Positions 1-8,366 of a DNA stretch of 55,687 bases are shown here, one piece after another. The stretch lies in assembly GCA_937916355.1 (NCBI GenBank), contig CALFTM010000070.1:1-55687 (forward strand), written 5' to 3'. The notes beneath the pieces are model-generated. The model saw only the letters and a program-made list of their open reading frames with translations. It searched no databases and had not been told where the DNA came from. The translations under genes and the position numbers were made by a program. Origin of the DNA: an uncultured Bacteroidales bacterium (GTDB taxonomy: Bacteria > Bacteroidota > Bacteroidia > Bacteroidales > Paludibacteraceae). How positions within the stretch are numbered: position 1 is the stretch's first letter; the number at the start of each line of letters is the position of its first letter.

Positions 1-20
1 TGGGAGAGTAGGTCGCCGCC
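1..20 (+). rRNA. rrf: 5S ribosomal RNA, 3' end only
   Basis: The first bases, GGGAGAGTAGGTCGCCGCC, match the conserved 3' end of bacterial 5S rRNA, which pairs with the 5' end of the molecule outside the window. A strong terminator follows within 10 nt, as expected at the end of an rRNA operon. Only the tail is present, so the exact end is approximate. Confidence 0.75.
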
Positions 21-29
21 CGTCTTTCC

Positions 30-66
30 AGAGGGGGATGTCCGTGTGGATGTCCTCCTCTTTTTG
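30..66 (+). terminator. Rho-independent terminator of the rRNA operon
   Basis: A 14-bp stem with several G-U pairs (30-43 with 48-61) closes a GTGT loop and runs into a T tract at 61-65. It lies directly after the 5S tail. Confidence 0.85.
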
Positions 67-198
67 TTTGTATATATCCTTTGTTTGCCTTCCTGCTTTG
101 TTTGTTGACTTTGTTCATTCTGTATTGGTGGGCGGATTAAAATAAACTATCTGCTCTTAATGGTATTATATGGAATCGTCATTCTATTTATGTTCATA

Positions 199-206
199 TA
201 CATTTG
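199..206 (+). promoter_or_regulatory. Possible promoter -7 box for the KAP NTPase gene
   Basis: TACATTTG fits the Bacteroidota -7 consensus TAnnTTTG and lies 40 nt before the start codon at 247. No clear -33 TTG is seen, so the call rests on one box. Confidence 0.35.
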
Positions 207-246
207 TATGAAACTTTAGTAGAATTAACCCTAAATTATAATTAAC

Positions 247-2004
247 ATGAAATCCAGTATCATTGATGTCCCTCGTAAACATACGCAGGACGACCTATTT
301 GGAATCCAAGTGTATCAGGATGCGTTGATTAAATATATCCGTTTAACTGATACACCTATCACGATTGCTTTGCAAGGTGAGTGGGGAAGTGGAAAAACTT
401 CATTGATGAATCTTTTGCGCTATAATTTGTGTGAAACGAGTGATGCCCCGTATTATCCTGTTTGGATTAACACATGGCAGTTTTCATTGATGAAGACTCC
501 GTCTCAGGCGATTATTTCCATTTTAGAGGGTATTATCAACCAAATTGGTGCGCTAAACCCAAGTGAGCAGAAATGGGCTGAGAGCAAGAAGAAAATCGGC
601 GGTTTGTTTAAGAAGATGGCCACTGTCGGAACAAAGGTTGCTGCCGGTGCAGTAGGTATCGACGGAGGTCTGGTCGATGAGTTTTTGGGAGGTGATGACG
701 CAGTCGCTGCTTCTGACATCATGCTATTAAAAGAGGAGATTGCGAAACTGATTGATGCGGCCCTCTCTCGTGATAGTTCTAAAATTGGTGTTACTTTTTA
801 CATTGACGACCTCGATCGTATCGACCCTCCGATGGCGGTGGAGATATTGGAGTTGCTTAAGAACATTTTTGATTTGGAAAAATGTGTTTTTATTTTAGCA
901 ATAGACTATGATGTCGTTATCAAGGGATTAAAGCCTAAGTTTGGCGAGTTGACAGATGCCAATGAGAGGGAGTTTCGTTCGTTCTTCGACAAAATCATTC
1001 AATTGCCGTTTTCCATGCCTGTTGCCTCTTATAGTGTCGACACATTCTTGGTTGATGCGTTGAAGAAAATCGAATTTTTTACGGAGGCAGAGCTGAATGA
1101 CCCTGCCTTTACGGAAACTTTGTCTGAAATCACCCGTCTCTCTGTCGGTTCAAATCCTCGTTCTCTGAAAAGGTTGAGTAATACGCTTGCTCTCATTTCT
1201 ATCATCAATGAAATGCAAAATGTTGGTGTTTCATCGGCACAGGAGCATTTGATCAAGACTTTGAACTATGCTATGGTATGTATGCAGATTGCCTATCCTT
1301 ACGTTTACAACCAATTATCGGAAGAGCCAGACTTCAAGTCGTGGAATGAGAAGATTGCATCTAAATTAAAATTACGTCCGCTAACGGATAGTGAAAGAGA
1401 GGCTCTCGATGCTACTGACGAGTTTGATGAGGAGTGGGAGAAAGTGGTATTCCGTATGTGTCAGAAGCAGACCTTCTTGAGCAACCGCGCTTTTTGCGTA
1501 TCCGCACTTTTTAATAAAATATCAGAGCTTATTGGAGAAGATGCGAAGTTAGGTGAGGTTGTTTCTTCTGTCCTCGAGCTTTCTGCAGTTACCAATTTGA
1601 AGGCTTTTGATGGTTCTATGAAGAAGCAGGGAGAGCGTGTCAAGGATAGTTCTTCTTTCAATTTAGAAGGTACTGTCTATAGCAAAAAAATTGAAGCGGC
1701 CTGCAAGTGTGCCGAGTTGTTGTTGGTAAAGGGTGTGAATGCGGGAAAAACCATAGAACAAACGATTGAGGAGGTGAATAGTGCATGTAAGCCGGTTATA
1801 GGGAAAAATCTCATGGGCTTGACGGTCGATTTCAATCCAGAATATGCGAAACCAGAAGAAAGATGTAAGGCCTATAGTTTTGACATGAATGGGACCCAAC
1901 AAACTATTTTTGTGTTCAGGGAGTGGACAATCAGTAATTTCATGAAATTCGTAGATTTGCTAAATCGGGATTTAGGAGTTAAAATAAGCAAGGTTGATGC
2001 CTGA
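247..2004 (+). CDS. KAP family P-loop NTPase
   Basis: The 585-aa product has the hallmarks of a KAP NTPase. Walker A GEWGSGKT lies at residues 44-51, with the family context of a conserved N-terminal D and a following WINTWQF segment. Walker B is at about 183-191 (DDLDRIDP), followed by an EILELLKNIF helix and the FILAIDYDVV strand. Between them lies a Gly/Ala-rich stretch (about residues 120-160) that may sit on the membrane, where KAP proteins usually carry inserted membrane helices. KAP NTPases are membrane-associated STAND-type ATPases, often found in phage-exclusion or stress loci. The gene is the first after the rRNA operon and has its own terminator, so it is probably monocistronic. 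The NTPase identity is secure; the biological role is inference. Confidence 0.85.
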   Translation: MKSSIIDVPRKHTQDDLFGIQVYQDALIKYIRLTDTPITIALQGEWGSGKTSLMNLLRYNLCETSDAPYYPVWINTWQFSLMKTPSQAIISILEGIINQIGALNPSEQKWAESKKKIGGLFKKMATVGTKVAAGAVGIDGGLVDEFLGGDDAVAASDIMLLKEEIAKLIDAALSRDSSKIGVTFYIDDLDRIDPPMAVEILELLKNIFDLEKCVFILAIDYDVVIKGLKPKFGELTDANEREFRSFFDKIIQLPFSMPVASYSVDTFLVDALKKIEFFTEAELNDPAFTETLSEITRLSVGSNPRSLKRLSNTLALISIINEMQNVGVSSAQEHLIKTLNYAMVCMQIAYPYVYNQLSEEPDFKSWNEKIASKLKLRPLTDSEREALDATDEFDEEWEKVVFRMCQKQTFLSNRAFCVSALFNKISELIGEDAKLGEVVSSVLELSAVTNLKAFDGSMKKQGERVKDSSSFNLEGTVYSKKIEAACKCAELLLVKGVNAGKTIEQTIEEVNSACKPVIGKNLMGLTVDFNPEYAKPEERCKAYSFDMNGTQQTIFVFREWTISNFMKFVDLLNRDLGVKISKVDA

Positions 2005-2012
2005 TTCAAAAA

Positions 2013-2054
2013 TCAATCCACTTCACAATATTGTTGGAGTGGATTTTTTTTTTT
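2013..2054 (+). terminator. Rho-independent terminator after the KAP gene
   Basis: Inverted repeat AATCCACT (2015-2022) and AGTGGATT (2038-2045) is followed by a run of T to 2054. Confidence 0.85.
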
Positions 2055-2067
2055 AGATAAATTCACC

Positions 2068-2075
2068 TATCTTTG
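2068..2075 (+). promoter_or_regulatory. Promoter -7 box for the secreted protein gene
   Basis: TATCTTTG is a perfect TAnnTTTG match 20 nt before the ATG at 2096, implying a leader of about 14 nt. A T-rich stretch lies at the -33 position in place of a clean TTG. Confidence 0.45.
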
Positions 2076-2095
2076 GAAACCAAACCGCAAATGAC

Positions 2096-2851
2096 ATGGA
2101 TTTAAGGAAGACTTCAAACAATTTCATATTTAAAGCTTTGTTGCCAATATTGCTATTGATGGTATGTTTCAATGGGAATGCTCAAATTGATGGCAAAACT
2201 ATATTGAAGTCTCTTTTTTTACAGGAAATGAACAGTGGTATGATGAAAAAGCTGCCAGAAGATACTGATGTCGATGATTTCTTTGCCAATTTTGATTTCC
2301 GGATGAGGGTTGTTGGTAGCACGTTGGGGTCGATTGACTATTATGTTGTTGATAGTTTTGTGTATGCTAATGACAGTTTCAAAATTGCAGATGTGATAGA
2401 CGACACTTGTAAATTTGTCGTGGCGATTCATGATAATGATATTTTCCGGTTGAAAGGCTTTTCGGTGAACGATTTTCCTTTTTTCTTGAAAAGGGAGATT
2501 GAGTTAGGATATGCCAATTCGGATGTCTCTGTTCGTTCCATTTTAGAAGATTTATCATTGACGTATGAAGTGAAAAGTGATGTTGAACTCGATTTTAATT
2601 GTCTGTATGAAGCGTTCCGTGCGAAAGAGTTGAATTATGACGACTATCCATGTTTGCAGAGTTATTGGGTGGCACAGTCTTTATGTATGCAGACTGGTTA
2701 CAATGGAATGGTGGTTCAAAAAAAAGGTGGCGAACCAGTGGGGTACAGAAGAACCAAACTTGATAAAAAATATATCATTGTAAAACCAAATACGAAGAGA
2801 TTCAAGAAGAAAGTACATAAAGAAATAGAGCAAAAGTCGTTGGACAAATAG
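2096..2851 (+). CDS. Secreted protein of unknown function
   Basis: The 251-aa product is not a family I recognise. It starts with a basic N-terminus and a hydrophobic core (about residues 12-26) ending in GNAQ, a typical signal peptidase I site in this phylum, so it is probably periplasmic or surface-located. The middle is rich in Asp, Phe and Val and looks like alternating beta strands. The last 30 residues are strongly basic (Lys/Arg-rich). It sits between the KAP gene and the tiny basic ORF at 2978, with its own promoter, and no operon partner is evident. Confidence 0.6.
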   Translation: MDLRKTSNNFIFKALLPILLLMVCFNGNAQIDGKTILKSLFLQEMNSGMMKKLPEDTDVDDFFANFDFRMRVVGSTLGSIDYYVVDSFVYANDSFKIADVIDDTCKFVVAIHDNDIFRLKGFSVNDFPFFLKREIELGYANSDVSVRSILEDLSLTYEVKSDVELDFNCLYEAFRAKELNYDDYPCLQSYWVAQSLCMQTGYNGMVVQKKGGEPVGYRRTKLDKKYIIVKPNTKRFKKKVHKEIEQKSLDK

Positions 2852-2929
2852 TTTTTTCCTGTTGAGATTTGTTTTGTTTGTTGCTTGGAAATGATATAGA
2901 ATGAAATTTTAGTTTTGTTTAGGTTAATT

Positions 2930-2937
2930 TATTTTTG
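2930..2937 (+). promoter_or_regulatory. Possible promoter -7 box before the 58-aa ORF
   Basis: TATTTTTG fits TAnnTTTG and lies 40 nt before the ATG at 2978. The -33 region is only T-rich, so support is moderate. Confidence 0.35.
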
Positions 2938-2977
2938 TGAAAAACATCTATGTGTAATTGTTAATTATTAGAGGCTT

Positions 2978-3154
2978 ATGAAAATACCCGGATTATCATT
3001 TTCCTTAAAAAGGGCTTTGGGCGTCAGTGCCTTAAAAACTAAGATAGCTAAGGCTGTTGGAATACCCACCACAAGAGGAGGTCTGGAACGAAAAATAGGA
3101 GGGAAGGTTTTAGGTTTGTTTACCGGTGGTAAAAAGAAACGCAAAAAAAAATGA
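2978..3154 (+). CDS. Small basic protein of unknown function (58 aa)
   Basis: An open frame of 58 codons starts MKIPGLSFSLKRALG and ends in a run of eight basic residues within its last nine. The central KIAKAVGIPTTRGGLERKIG segment has the look of short, cationic, helix-Gly-helix proteins annotated as hypothetical in Bacteroidota; that resemblance is from memory. The strong positive charge suggests nucleic-acid or membrane contact, which is inference. It stands 66 nt ahead of the nuclease-like gene at 3221 and could be co-transcribed with it. Confidence 0.6.
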   Translation: MKIPGLSFSLKRALGVSALKTKIAKAVGIPTTRGGLERKIGGKVLGLFTGGKKKRKKK

Positions 3155-3220
3155 TGTGGCGGAAGTCCTCCCCCTTTATGTGTAAACGTGTTTTTTTTAG
3201 AAATTTAAAGATGAGTAGTT

Positions 3221-3760
3221 ATGAATTTAGAAATTAAAAGTAAGTTTTTTCCCACAACGCATACGATGACACCTGAACTATATGCTGTGATAAAGTGTTT
3301 TGAAGAGAAGGTTCAGGAAATCACATCTTCCGACAATCTACATTTGACCTCAAATCAAGTGTTGGCTATTTTACAGGAACCTCTTGAAAGAATAGATTTT
3401 AAAGTAGAAAAAGGAAAATGTAAAGGAGAAAGAATAGAATTGTCCGTTGTTACCAATGATAACGGAGTAAAAACTTTTTTTGTTGATGCGCTCAGCAAAG
3501 ATGGTAAGACTATTATAGAAATAGAATCTGGTAGAGGTGTGCATGGTTATCAGTTTTTAAAGGATATATTTTCAGCTTTCATCCTTCCAGATGTTGAATA
3601 TTTGGTCATTGCTGTACTTCAAGAATATAAAAGCAGGAAGAGTAGTTCTAAACGTCCGGCGACCAAAGATTATGATGTGGCATGTGCTTATTTGGATGCG
3701 TTATTTTCTTCTCCAAAGTTTACTCCACCACTCAAAGGCATATTAATTGTCGGATATTAG
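3221..3760 (+). CDS. Putative PD-(D/E)XK nuclease-like protein
   Basis: The 179-aa product has a segment at about residues 85-125 in which a beta hairpin ending FVDALSKDG leads into KTIIEIESGRGVHGYQFLKD and then a helix and the strand VEYLVIAVLQEYK. This D...ExE-x-G-R pattern, followed by a helix, resembles the catalytic core of restriction-endonuclease-fold proteins in which the usual E-x-K lysine is replaced. The C-terminus PLKGILIVGY would be a final core strand. No methyltransferase or specificity subunit is adjacent. The fold assignment is inference and needs a profile search. The region is AT-rich compared with the core genome to the right, consistent with acquired DNA. Confidence 0.55.
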   Translation: MNLEIKSKFFPTTHTMTPELYAVIKCFEEKVQEITSSDNLHLTSNQVLAILQEPLERIDFKVEKGKCKGERIELSVVTNDNGVKTFFVDALSKDGKTIIEIESGRGVHGYQFLKDIFSAFILPDVEYLVIAVLQEYKSRKSSSKRPATKDYDVACAYLDALFSSPKFTPPLKGILIVGY

Positions 3761-4230
3761 TGTTTAAAAACATAATATCAAGGAAAATCATATTTATCAA
3801 GCAAATGGAATGAAATGGAATTTTTTTTATGATTTCATTCCTATAATTTTGGATAAACGTTAATGAGAAAAGAGATTCTTAGAAGTGAAATTTAAAGTAT
3901 AATGTTGTTTACATGAACTAATAGGCTTTATTCAGGAAAGGATATTAGAAAAAATTCTCAGATGTCAAGGTTTTAATTTATGATGTTGAAGAGTGTGTAA
4001 TGGCATTAAAATCTTAAAGATTATTTCAAAAAAAAATCTAATTTTTATTGATGTAAAATTAAATGAAATCTTTTCAACAAAAAAACGTTTTTGATTTAGT
4101 AGTAACTTAGAAATACTTGTCGTGATATTGATTTTTTCAATTGGTTATTTATATAAATTGGATTTGTCTTTATCGTCATAAGTGTGGTAGTGAGAATAAA
4201 GAATTGAGTAATAACTAAAAATGGATTGAT
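3761..4230 (+). other. AT-rich intergenic region without a gene
   Basis: These 470 bp contain no open frame I would support. A perfect inverted repeat, GGAATGAAAT (3807-3816) and ATTTCATTCC (3832-3841), encloses a T-rich loop and could be a weak terminator for the gene ending at 3760. The rest is AT-rich with no clear TAnnTTTG box near the next start. Confidence 0.5.
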
Positions 4231-5145
4231 ATGACAGAGAAGATTAGAGTGTATGGAAAGGCTCAAAACCGTACAGCGTTGGGAATTATCAATGCTTATT
4301 GTGTGATGTACCCTCAAGCGACGCTTGAAGATTTAAAAAAGGCATTCCCAGATGCGTTGAATACAGACCAAGGTTTTCCGATTGTGATGAGTAAACAAGA
4401 ACTGGATGCCACGAAAGGAGACAAAGGCGGTGAGTGGTATTTCACTGGTGAGGACGAATTGATTTCACTTCAAGGAAAGAAGAAAATCGCTGTAAAACAA
4501 ATGTGGACTAAGCCAAATTTTGAACGATTGGTCGGTCATGCAAGCCAATATGGAATTGTTGTTGCTGAGTTTGAAAAAGCAATGCGAGGCGAAAAAGGCG
4601 GTTTCCGTTTGGAGTATTTGAATGGTTATGTTCCGCCTGCTCCGGCTAAATCTAAAACAGGTTTATGGATTGCTCTTGCTGCAATACTTGCCGCTTTGGC
4701 TGCTTTCTTCATGTTTAGAAGTTGCCAAGAACCCGAAGTGGTAGAGAAGGTGGTTGAAGTTGAAAAGATCGTCACGGTTGTAGATACGGTATATGCTGAA
4801 AAGATTGAAGAAATAGAAAAGAATTTTAACAATGCTCAGTTTGATAAGGGTAAGGCAGAGTTAGGGGATGATGCCAAATTTGTTTTGCATGATTTGGCAA
4901 AATTGATGGCAAAACATCCTGAGTTGAAAGTGAAAATTGTGGGTCATACTTCAGCAGATGGAGATGCAAATTACAATTTGAAACTTTCAGAGGGAAGAGC
5001 GAAAGCTGCTGTTGATTTCCTACTTTCTCGTGATATTGATGAAAGTCGTTTGAAATGGGAAGGAAAAGGAAGTCAAGAACTAAAAGACCCTTCTAATCCA
5101 AATTCTGAGGTGAATAGAAGAACTGAGTTTATTGTGTTTGAATAA
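4231..5145 (+). CDS. OmpA-domain membrane protein, first paralogue
   Basis: The 304-aa product has three parts. The cytoplasmic N-terminal domain (about 1-135) starts with KIRVYGKAQNRT and includes a GGFRLEYLNGYVPP motif. A single membrane helix lies at about 143-162. The periplasmic OmpA/MotB-type peptidoglycan-binding domain covers about 200-304, with FDKGKAEL, VGHTSADGD, LSEGRAKAAVDFL and a final NRRTEF. The architecture is inverted compared with outer-membrane OmpA: it is an inner-membrane anchor holding the wall. A paralogue with the same layout is at 38,994. It is followed closely by a 44-aa ORF and a TerB-like gene, which probably form an operon. An ATG 12 nt upstream (4219) is closed by a stop after two codons, which fixes the start. 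Confidence 0.8.
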   Translation: MTEKIRVYGKAQNRTALGIINAYCVMYPQATLEDLKKAFPDALNTDQGFPIVMSKQELDATKGDKGGEWYFTGEDELISLQGKKKIAVKQMWTKPNFERLVGHASQYGIVVAEFEKAMRGEKGGFRLEYLNGYVPPAPAKSKTGLWIALAAILAALAAFFMFRSCQEPEVVEKVVEVEKIVTVVDTVYAEKIEEIEKNFNNAQFDKGKAELGDDAKFVLHDLAKLMAKHPELKVKIVGHTSADGDANYNLKLSEGRAKAAVDFLLSRDIDESRLKWEGKGSQELKDPSNPNSEVNRRTEFIVFE

Positions 5146-5168
5146 TTAATTTATAAAATCAGAATATT

Positions 5169-5303
5169 ATGGCTGTTAAAAGGACAAAATCTGGAAAAAT
5201 TGATAAACGCACGAAAGAGGGAAAGGAAATTTGTGAGCGTATGGCAAAGTTGCGTAAAGAGAAAAACAGTTTAAAAAACCGAATTAAAAGATTGTTTAGT
5301 TGA
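5169..5303 (+). CDS. Tiny basic protein of unknown function (44 aa)
   Basis: The frame starts MAVKRTKSGKIDKRTKEG and ends KRLFS. It is almost entirely charged and helical. It starts 23 nt after the OmpA-domain gene and ends one base before the TerB-like gene, so tight coupling supports translation. I do not recognise the family. Cationic small proteins recur in this island (58, 44 and 83 aa). Confidence 0.55.
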   Translation: MAVKRTKSGKIDKRTKEGKEICERMAKLRKEKNSLKNRIKRLFS

Positions 5304-5304
5304 T

Positions 5305-5721
5305 ATGAATACAAGTGTTAAAGATTTAGCTGCATTGATGGCTACAGCTATCTGGGCAGACGGGGAATTTGATGAGGCAGAAAAGATCGTATTAGGTACA
5401 ATTGCAGAGGCATTTGAAATAGAAGAAGAGAGTTTACAAAAAGAAGTTGATGCTTCTCTTGCAGAAGTTCAGTCTATGAATGAAGATGAGGTCAATGACT
5501 ATCTATTGTCTCATTCAGCAGAAATTGAGGATGAAGAAGCGGAAATGATTTTTGAAGCGTTGTTGGAAATTGTTCTTTGTGATGGCGAATTGTCAAGTGA
5601 AGAGGTTGACAACTTAATGGCTATGGCATCTGCAATGGGAATTGACGATAGTCGTGCGATTCTGATGTTGGTAGATATGGTCAAGGAGGAGGATTGCGTA
5701 GTTCAATTTAGTTCTAAATGA
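5305..5721 (+). CDS. TerB-like acidic protein
   Basis: The 138-aa acidic helical protein carries two DGE motifs, AIWADGEFDEAEK (about residues 17-29) and VLCDGELSSEEVD (about 92-104), each followed by a helix. This repeat is the signature of the TerB/tellurite-resistance fold, in which Asp and Glu residues bind divalent metal. TerB proteins are linked to membrane-associated stress and defence complexes. The gene follows the 44-aa ORF by one base, so translation is probably coupled. Resistance to tellurite should not be assumed from the fold. Confidence 0.75.
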   Translation: MNTSVKDLAALMATAIWADGEFDEAEKIVLGTIAEAFEIEEESLQKEVDASLAEVQSMNEDEVNDYLLSHSAEIEDEEAEMIFEALLEIVLCDGELSSEEVDNLMAMASAMGIDDSRAILMLVDMVKEEDCVVQFSSK

Positions 5722-5818
5722 ATTGAAAGACAGTTTATTGATAAGGGTTGTTTGGGATGACCGATTATAATCTTAGGGGCAACTCTTTCCTTTTTAAGAC
5801 GATTAAAAAAGTTGAGTT

Positions 5819-6070
5819 ATGAGTAAAGAATATTACAAAAAAAGGCTTGTAGATCTTCGTGCTTCATTAGCAAAAGAAAAGGAGGCTAAGAAAAAAGATA
5901 ACGAGCATTATGCAAAGTTGATAAAAAGTGCTTCGTCACCATCGACCAAAGCTAGTTATCGTAAAAGTAAGATTGATAGAGCGACTTCACATGATCGTCG
6001 TATCGAAAGCATTAAGAGAGATATTGAAAATGCAAAAAACGCTCTGAAAAAAATGCAAATAAGATTTTAG
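5819..6070 (+). CDS. Small coiled-coil basic protein of unknown function
   Basis: The 83-aa product is highly charged, helical and rich in Lys and Arg, with no Cys or Trp. It starts MSKEYYKKRLVDLRASLAKEK and should form one long coiled coil. It lies 97 nt after the TerB-like gene and 39 nt before the next small gene. No family is recognised. It may bind a partner encoded nearby, which is inference from location only. Confidence 0.6.
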   Translation: MSKEYYKKRLVDLRASLAKEKEAKKKDNEHYAKLIKSASSPSTKASYRKSKIDRATSHDRRIESIKRDIENAKNALKKMQIRF

Positions 6071-6109
6071 TTAGAAAAGAATATTTATAACCAATAAAAA
6101 TTTAAAGTT

Positions 6110-6415
6110 ATGGCAGATATTAAAGTAAGCGGTGGAACTAAAGTAAAGACTTTGAAAGCCGAAATTAAGAAAAATTGGAATTGTACTTTGAGAGTGTACA
6201 AAGGTTCAAATTTTGCGGATGATGATGCAACATTGGCGTCTATTCGTCAAGGTGATGCAAAAGGTGGAGATTTAAAGGTTATCGGAAGCCTTAAGGTAGG
6301 AAATTTTGAAAAGAAGATGTTGGAACTTTTCGGTGTAAAAGTACAAGTGGCAAATTCTGATAATTCAAAGCTTTCTGATAACAACGATACTCTTACAGAG
6401 GCTGGTAAAAAATAA
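6110..6415 (+). CDS. Small protein of unknown function, possible beta-grasp fold
   Basis: The 101-aa product begins with beta strands (ADIKVSGGTKVKTLKAEIKKN, then TLRVYKGS), a loop FADDDATLASIR and a helix NFEKKMLELFG followed by a strand KVQVANS. The strand-strand-helix-strand order suggests a ubiquitin-like or beta-grasp fold, but there is no terminal Gly-Gly. It is the last gene before a strong terminator, closing the operon that starts at 4231 or 5819. Confidence 0.6.
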   Translation: MADIKVSGGTKVKTLKAEIKKNWNCTLRVYKGSNFADDDATLASIRQGDAKGGDLKVIGSLKVGNFEKKMLELFGVKVQVANSDNSKLSDNNDTLTEAGKK

Positions 6416-6433
6416 CCACAAATTCGGTATAAG

Positions 6434-6482
6434 ACTCCGTATTATATGAAGGTTAGACTTGAATTATAGTACGGAGTTTTTT
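6434..6482 (+). terminator. Rho-independent terminator
   Basis: Arms ACTCCGTA (6434-6441) and TACGGAGT (6470-6477) are followed by TTTTTT. The loop is long (28 nt). It ends the transcription unit of small genes. Confidence 0.75.
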
Positions 6483-6635
6483 CAGTCTCTTAACGAGTTT
6501 TATAGAAAACGCATAGGACTATTTTGGTAATCTTTTATTGTTGTCTGTAAAGACTGGAATTGAAATCTTTTCTGTAATCCCGGTGTTGTGGGCATTGTTT
6601 GATGTTATTTTGCATTATGTAGGAGGGGTGCTTAT

Positions 6636-8354
6636 ATGAGTGAGGTTGGTACTTTCAAAGAGAAATTAGCTAATGTTTTTGATGATGATTTAAAAACGTC
6701 GCAATGGCATAATATTGTCGATTATGTGATTATCGCATTTATCGTCATTAGTACGTTGGAGGTTTTTTTATCCACGTTCAGTGAAATATCGGAAAAATAT
6801 GGTACGGTATTGCATTGGGTGGATATTGTCACCACAATTTTTTTTACAATTGAGGTGGTGGCGAGAATATGGGTGGCAGATTTTAAATCGGAAAAATATA
6901 AAGGCTTTTTGGGTAGGGTGAGATATTGTTTCACCTTTTACGGATTTATTGATATGATTTCTACTTTTCCGTTCTATATCCATTTTTTTTATCCGATTCC
7001 TTATACCATGTTGAAGGTGATGCGTATCACCAGATTGTTTAGGGCGTTTCGCTACATGAAATCTTTCAGGATTCTTGTGAACGCAATGCAAAGCAAATCT
7101 AAAGAACTAATGGTCTCTTTACAATTTTTGGTGATCATAACAGTTATACTTTCATTTATTCTATATTTTACAGAACAAGAGGTTCAGCCTGACGTTTATT
7201 CCGATGGAATAACTCCTATGATTTGGGCCTTCATGCAATATTTGGGGGATCCCGGAGGGTTTGCAGAAAATTACACGCCTGTTTCATTGGGTGGACGTAT
7301 AGTTGCTTGTATGGTGGGTGTTTTAGGTATCGCGATTTTTGCTGTTCCTGCCGGTTTGATAGGCTCAGGTTTCACAGAGGCGATTGAAGATGAGGAAAAG
7401 AAGAAAAAACTAAATGACGATACAGAAAAATTAAAATTGGCTTTTGCCAGAAACATGGACAGGTCTACTCGCTTCCAAGTTTCCCCTCAGTTTGTCTCAA
7501 TATACGATGTGCATGCGAAATTACGTTTGAGTATTGATGATATTATGGAGGTGGTGGATAGCTCGAATGATTTTCGACTGGTAAACTTAGCAAGTACGAG
7601 ACCGGTGGATGAAAGACCCGAGGATCGTTTGGCGGTGGAGCATTTTCCTGTTAATCGTCCTTATGGGTGTTACATAAACCGCAAGTCGAAGGTGACGGTT
7701 GTCTCTACTTCGAGTTGTGCGGAAGTGGGAATCTCTCAGTTTTCTTTTTATTTTGCTAAAATGGCTGGTTTTAATTATATCAGTCGTGAGATAGGTGAGA
7801 TCCCTTATAATTCTTTCTACCTTCCAACTGAGGCGACCCGCAAAACTTCCAAATTTCAGGCTTTTATGGAGGATTTGAACAGCTTGGCTTGCCAAGAGGG
7901 GCATTGGGTTGTTACGCTTCTTTCCGCTGGTGGTGGACAAGAGCCAAAATATCCAACACACGTCCATTTCACATACGGAGGGAAAAAAGGAGATTCAACC
8001 TTTGATGACCCTAACATTTTGGTTCATGATGTTCCTACTTTCTCGAAGATGTTGGAGGAGACGGAAAATAGGCTTAAAGGGGAGTTGGGTTTGTTATGTG
8101 ACAGACAACAATTTCATGACACTAGTAGTCCCAACATCTTTTTGAGACACTTGGAACACGCTGAAAATGTCAATAGCATGGCAATCAGAATTGATTGGGG
8201 CGTTCATTTGTGGGATTCAAAGAAATTGGGTGTCGCAAAAGTAATGAGCGAGGTGATGAATAAGTATTTCGATGGAGACAAGGAGTTTGGAGCGGATCCT
8301 GAACTTAAAGTAAAAGCTATCGGATATGATGGTTATGAAAGAGACCAGTTATAA
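6636..8354 (+). CDS. Voltage-gated-type ion channel with atypical pore and large cytoplasmic domain
   Basis: The 572-aa product has an ion-transport domain with six membrane helices in residues 25-250. The S4 helix shows Arg or Lys at every third place (KVMRITRLFRAFRYMK, about 128-143). The pore loop reads QYLGDPGGFAENYTP in place of the K+ filter TVGYG, and it is not a bacterial sodium filter (TLESW) either, so ion choice is uncertain. S6 (GVLGIAIFAVPAGLIGSGF) is typical of K+ channels. Residues 265-572 form a soluble domain of a kind I do not recognise. A strong purine-rich site (AGGAGGGG, about 6620-6627) precedes the ATG, unusual in this genome. The peptidase gene follows after 12 nt, so the two are almost surely one operon. 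Confidence 0.8.
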   Translation: MSEVGTFKEKLANVFDDDLKTSQWHNIVDYVIIAFIVISTLEVFLSTFSEISEKYGTVLHWVDIVTTIFFTIEVVARIWVADFKSEKYKGFLGRVRYCFTFYGFIDMISTFPFYIHFFYPIPYTMLKVMRITRLFRAFRYMKSFRILVNAMQSKSKELMVSLQFLVIITVILSFILYFTEQEVQPDVYSDGITPMIWAFMQYLGDPGGFAENYTPVSLGGRIVACMVGVLGIAIFAVPAGLIGSGFTEAIEDEEKKKKLNDDTEKLKLAFARNMDRSTRFQVSPQFVSIYDVHAKLRLSIDDIMEVVDSSNDFRLVNLASTRPVDERPEDRLAVEHFPVNRPYGCYINRKSKVTVVSTSSCAEVGISQFSFYFAKMAGFNYISREIGEIPYNSFYLPTEATRKTSKFQAFMEDLNSLACQEGHWVVTLLSAGGGQEPKYPTHVHFTYGGKKGDSTFDDPNILVHDVPTFSKMLEETENRLKGELGLLCDRQQFHDTSSPNIFLRHLEHAENVNSMAIRIDWGVHLWDSKKLGVAKVMSEVMNKYFDGDKEFGADPELKVKAIGYDGYERDQL

Positions 8355-8366
8355 TCAAGTGTTGAA

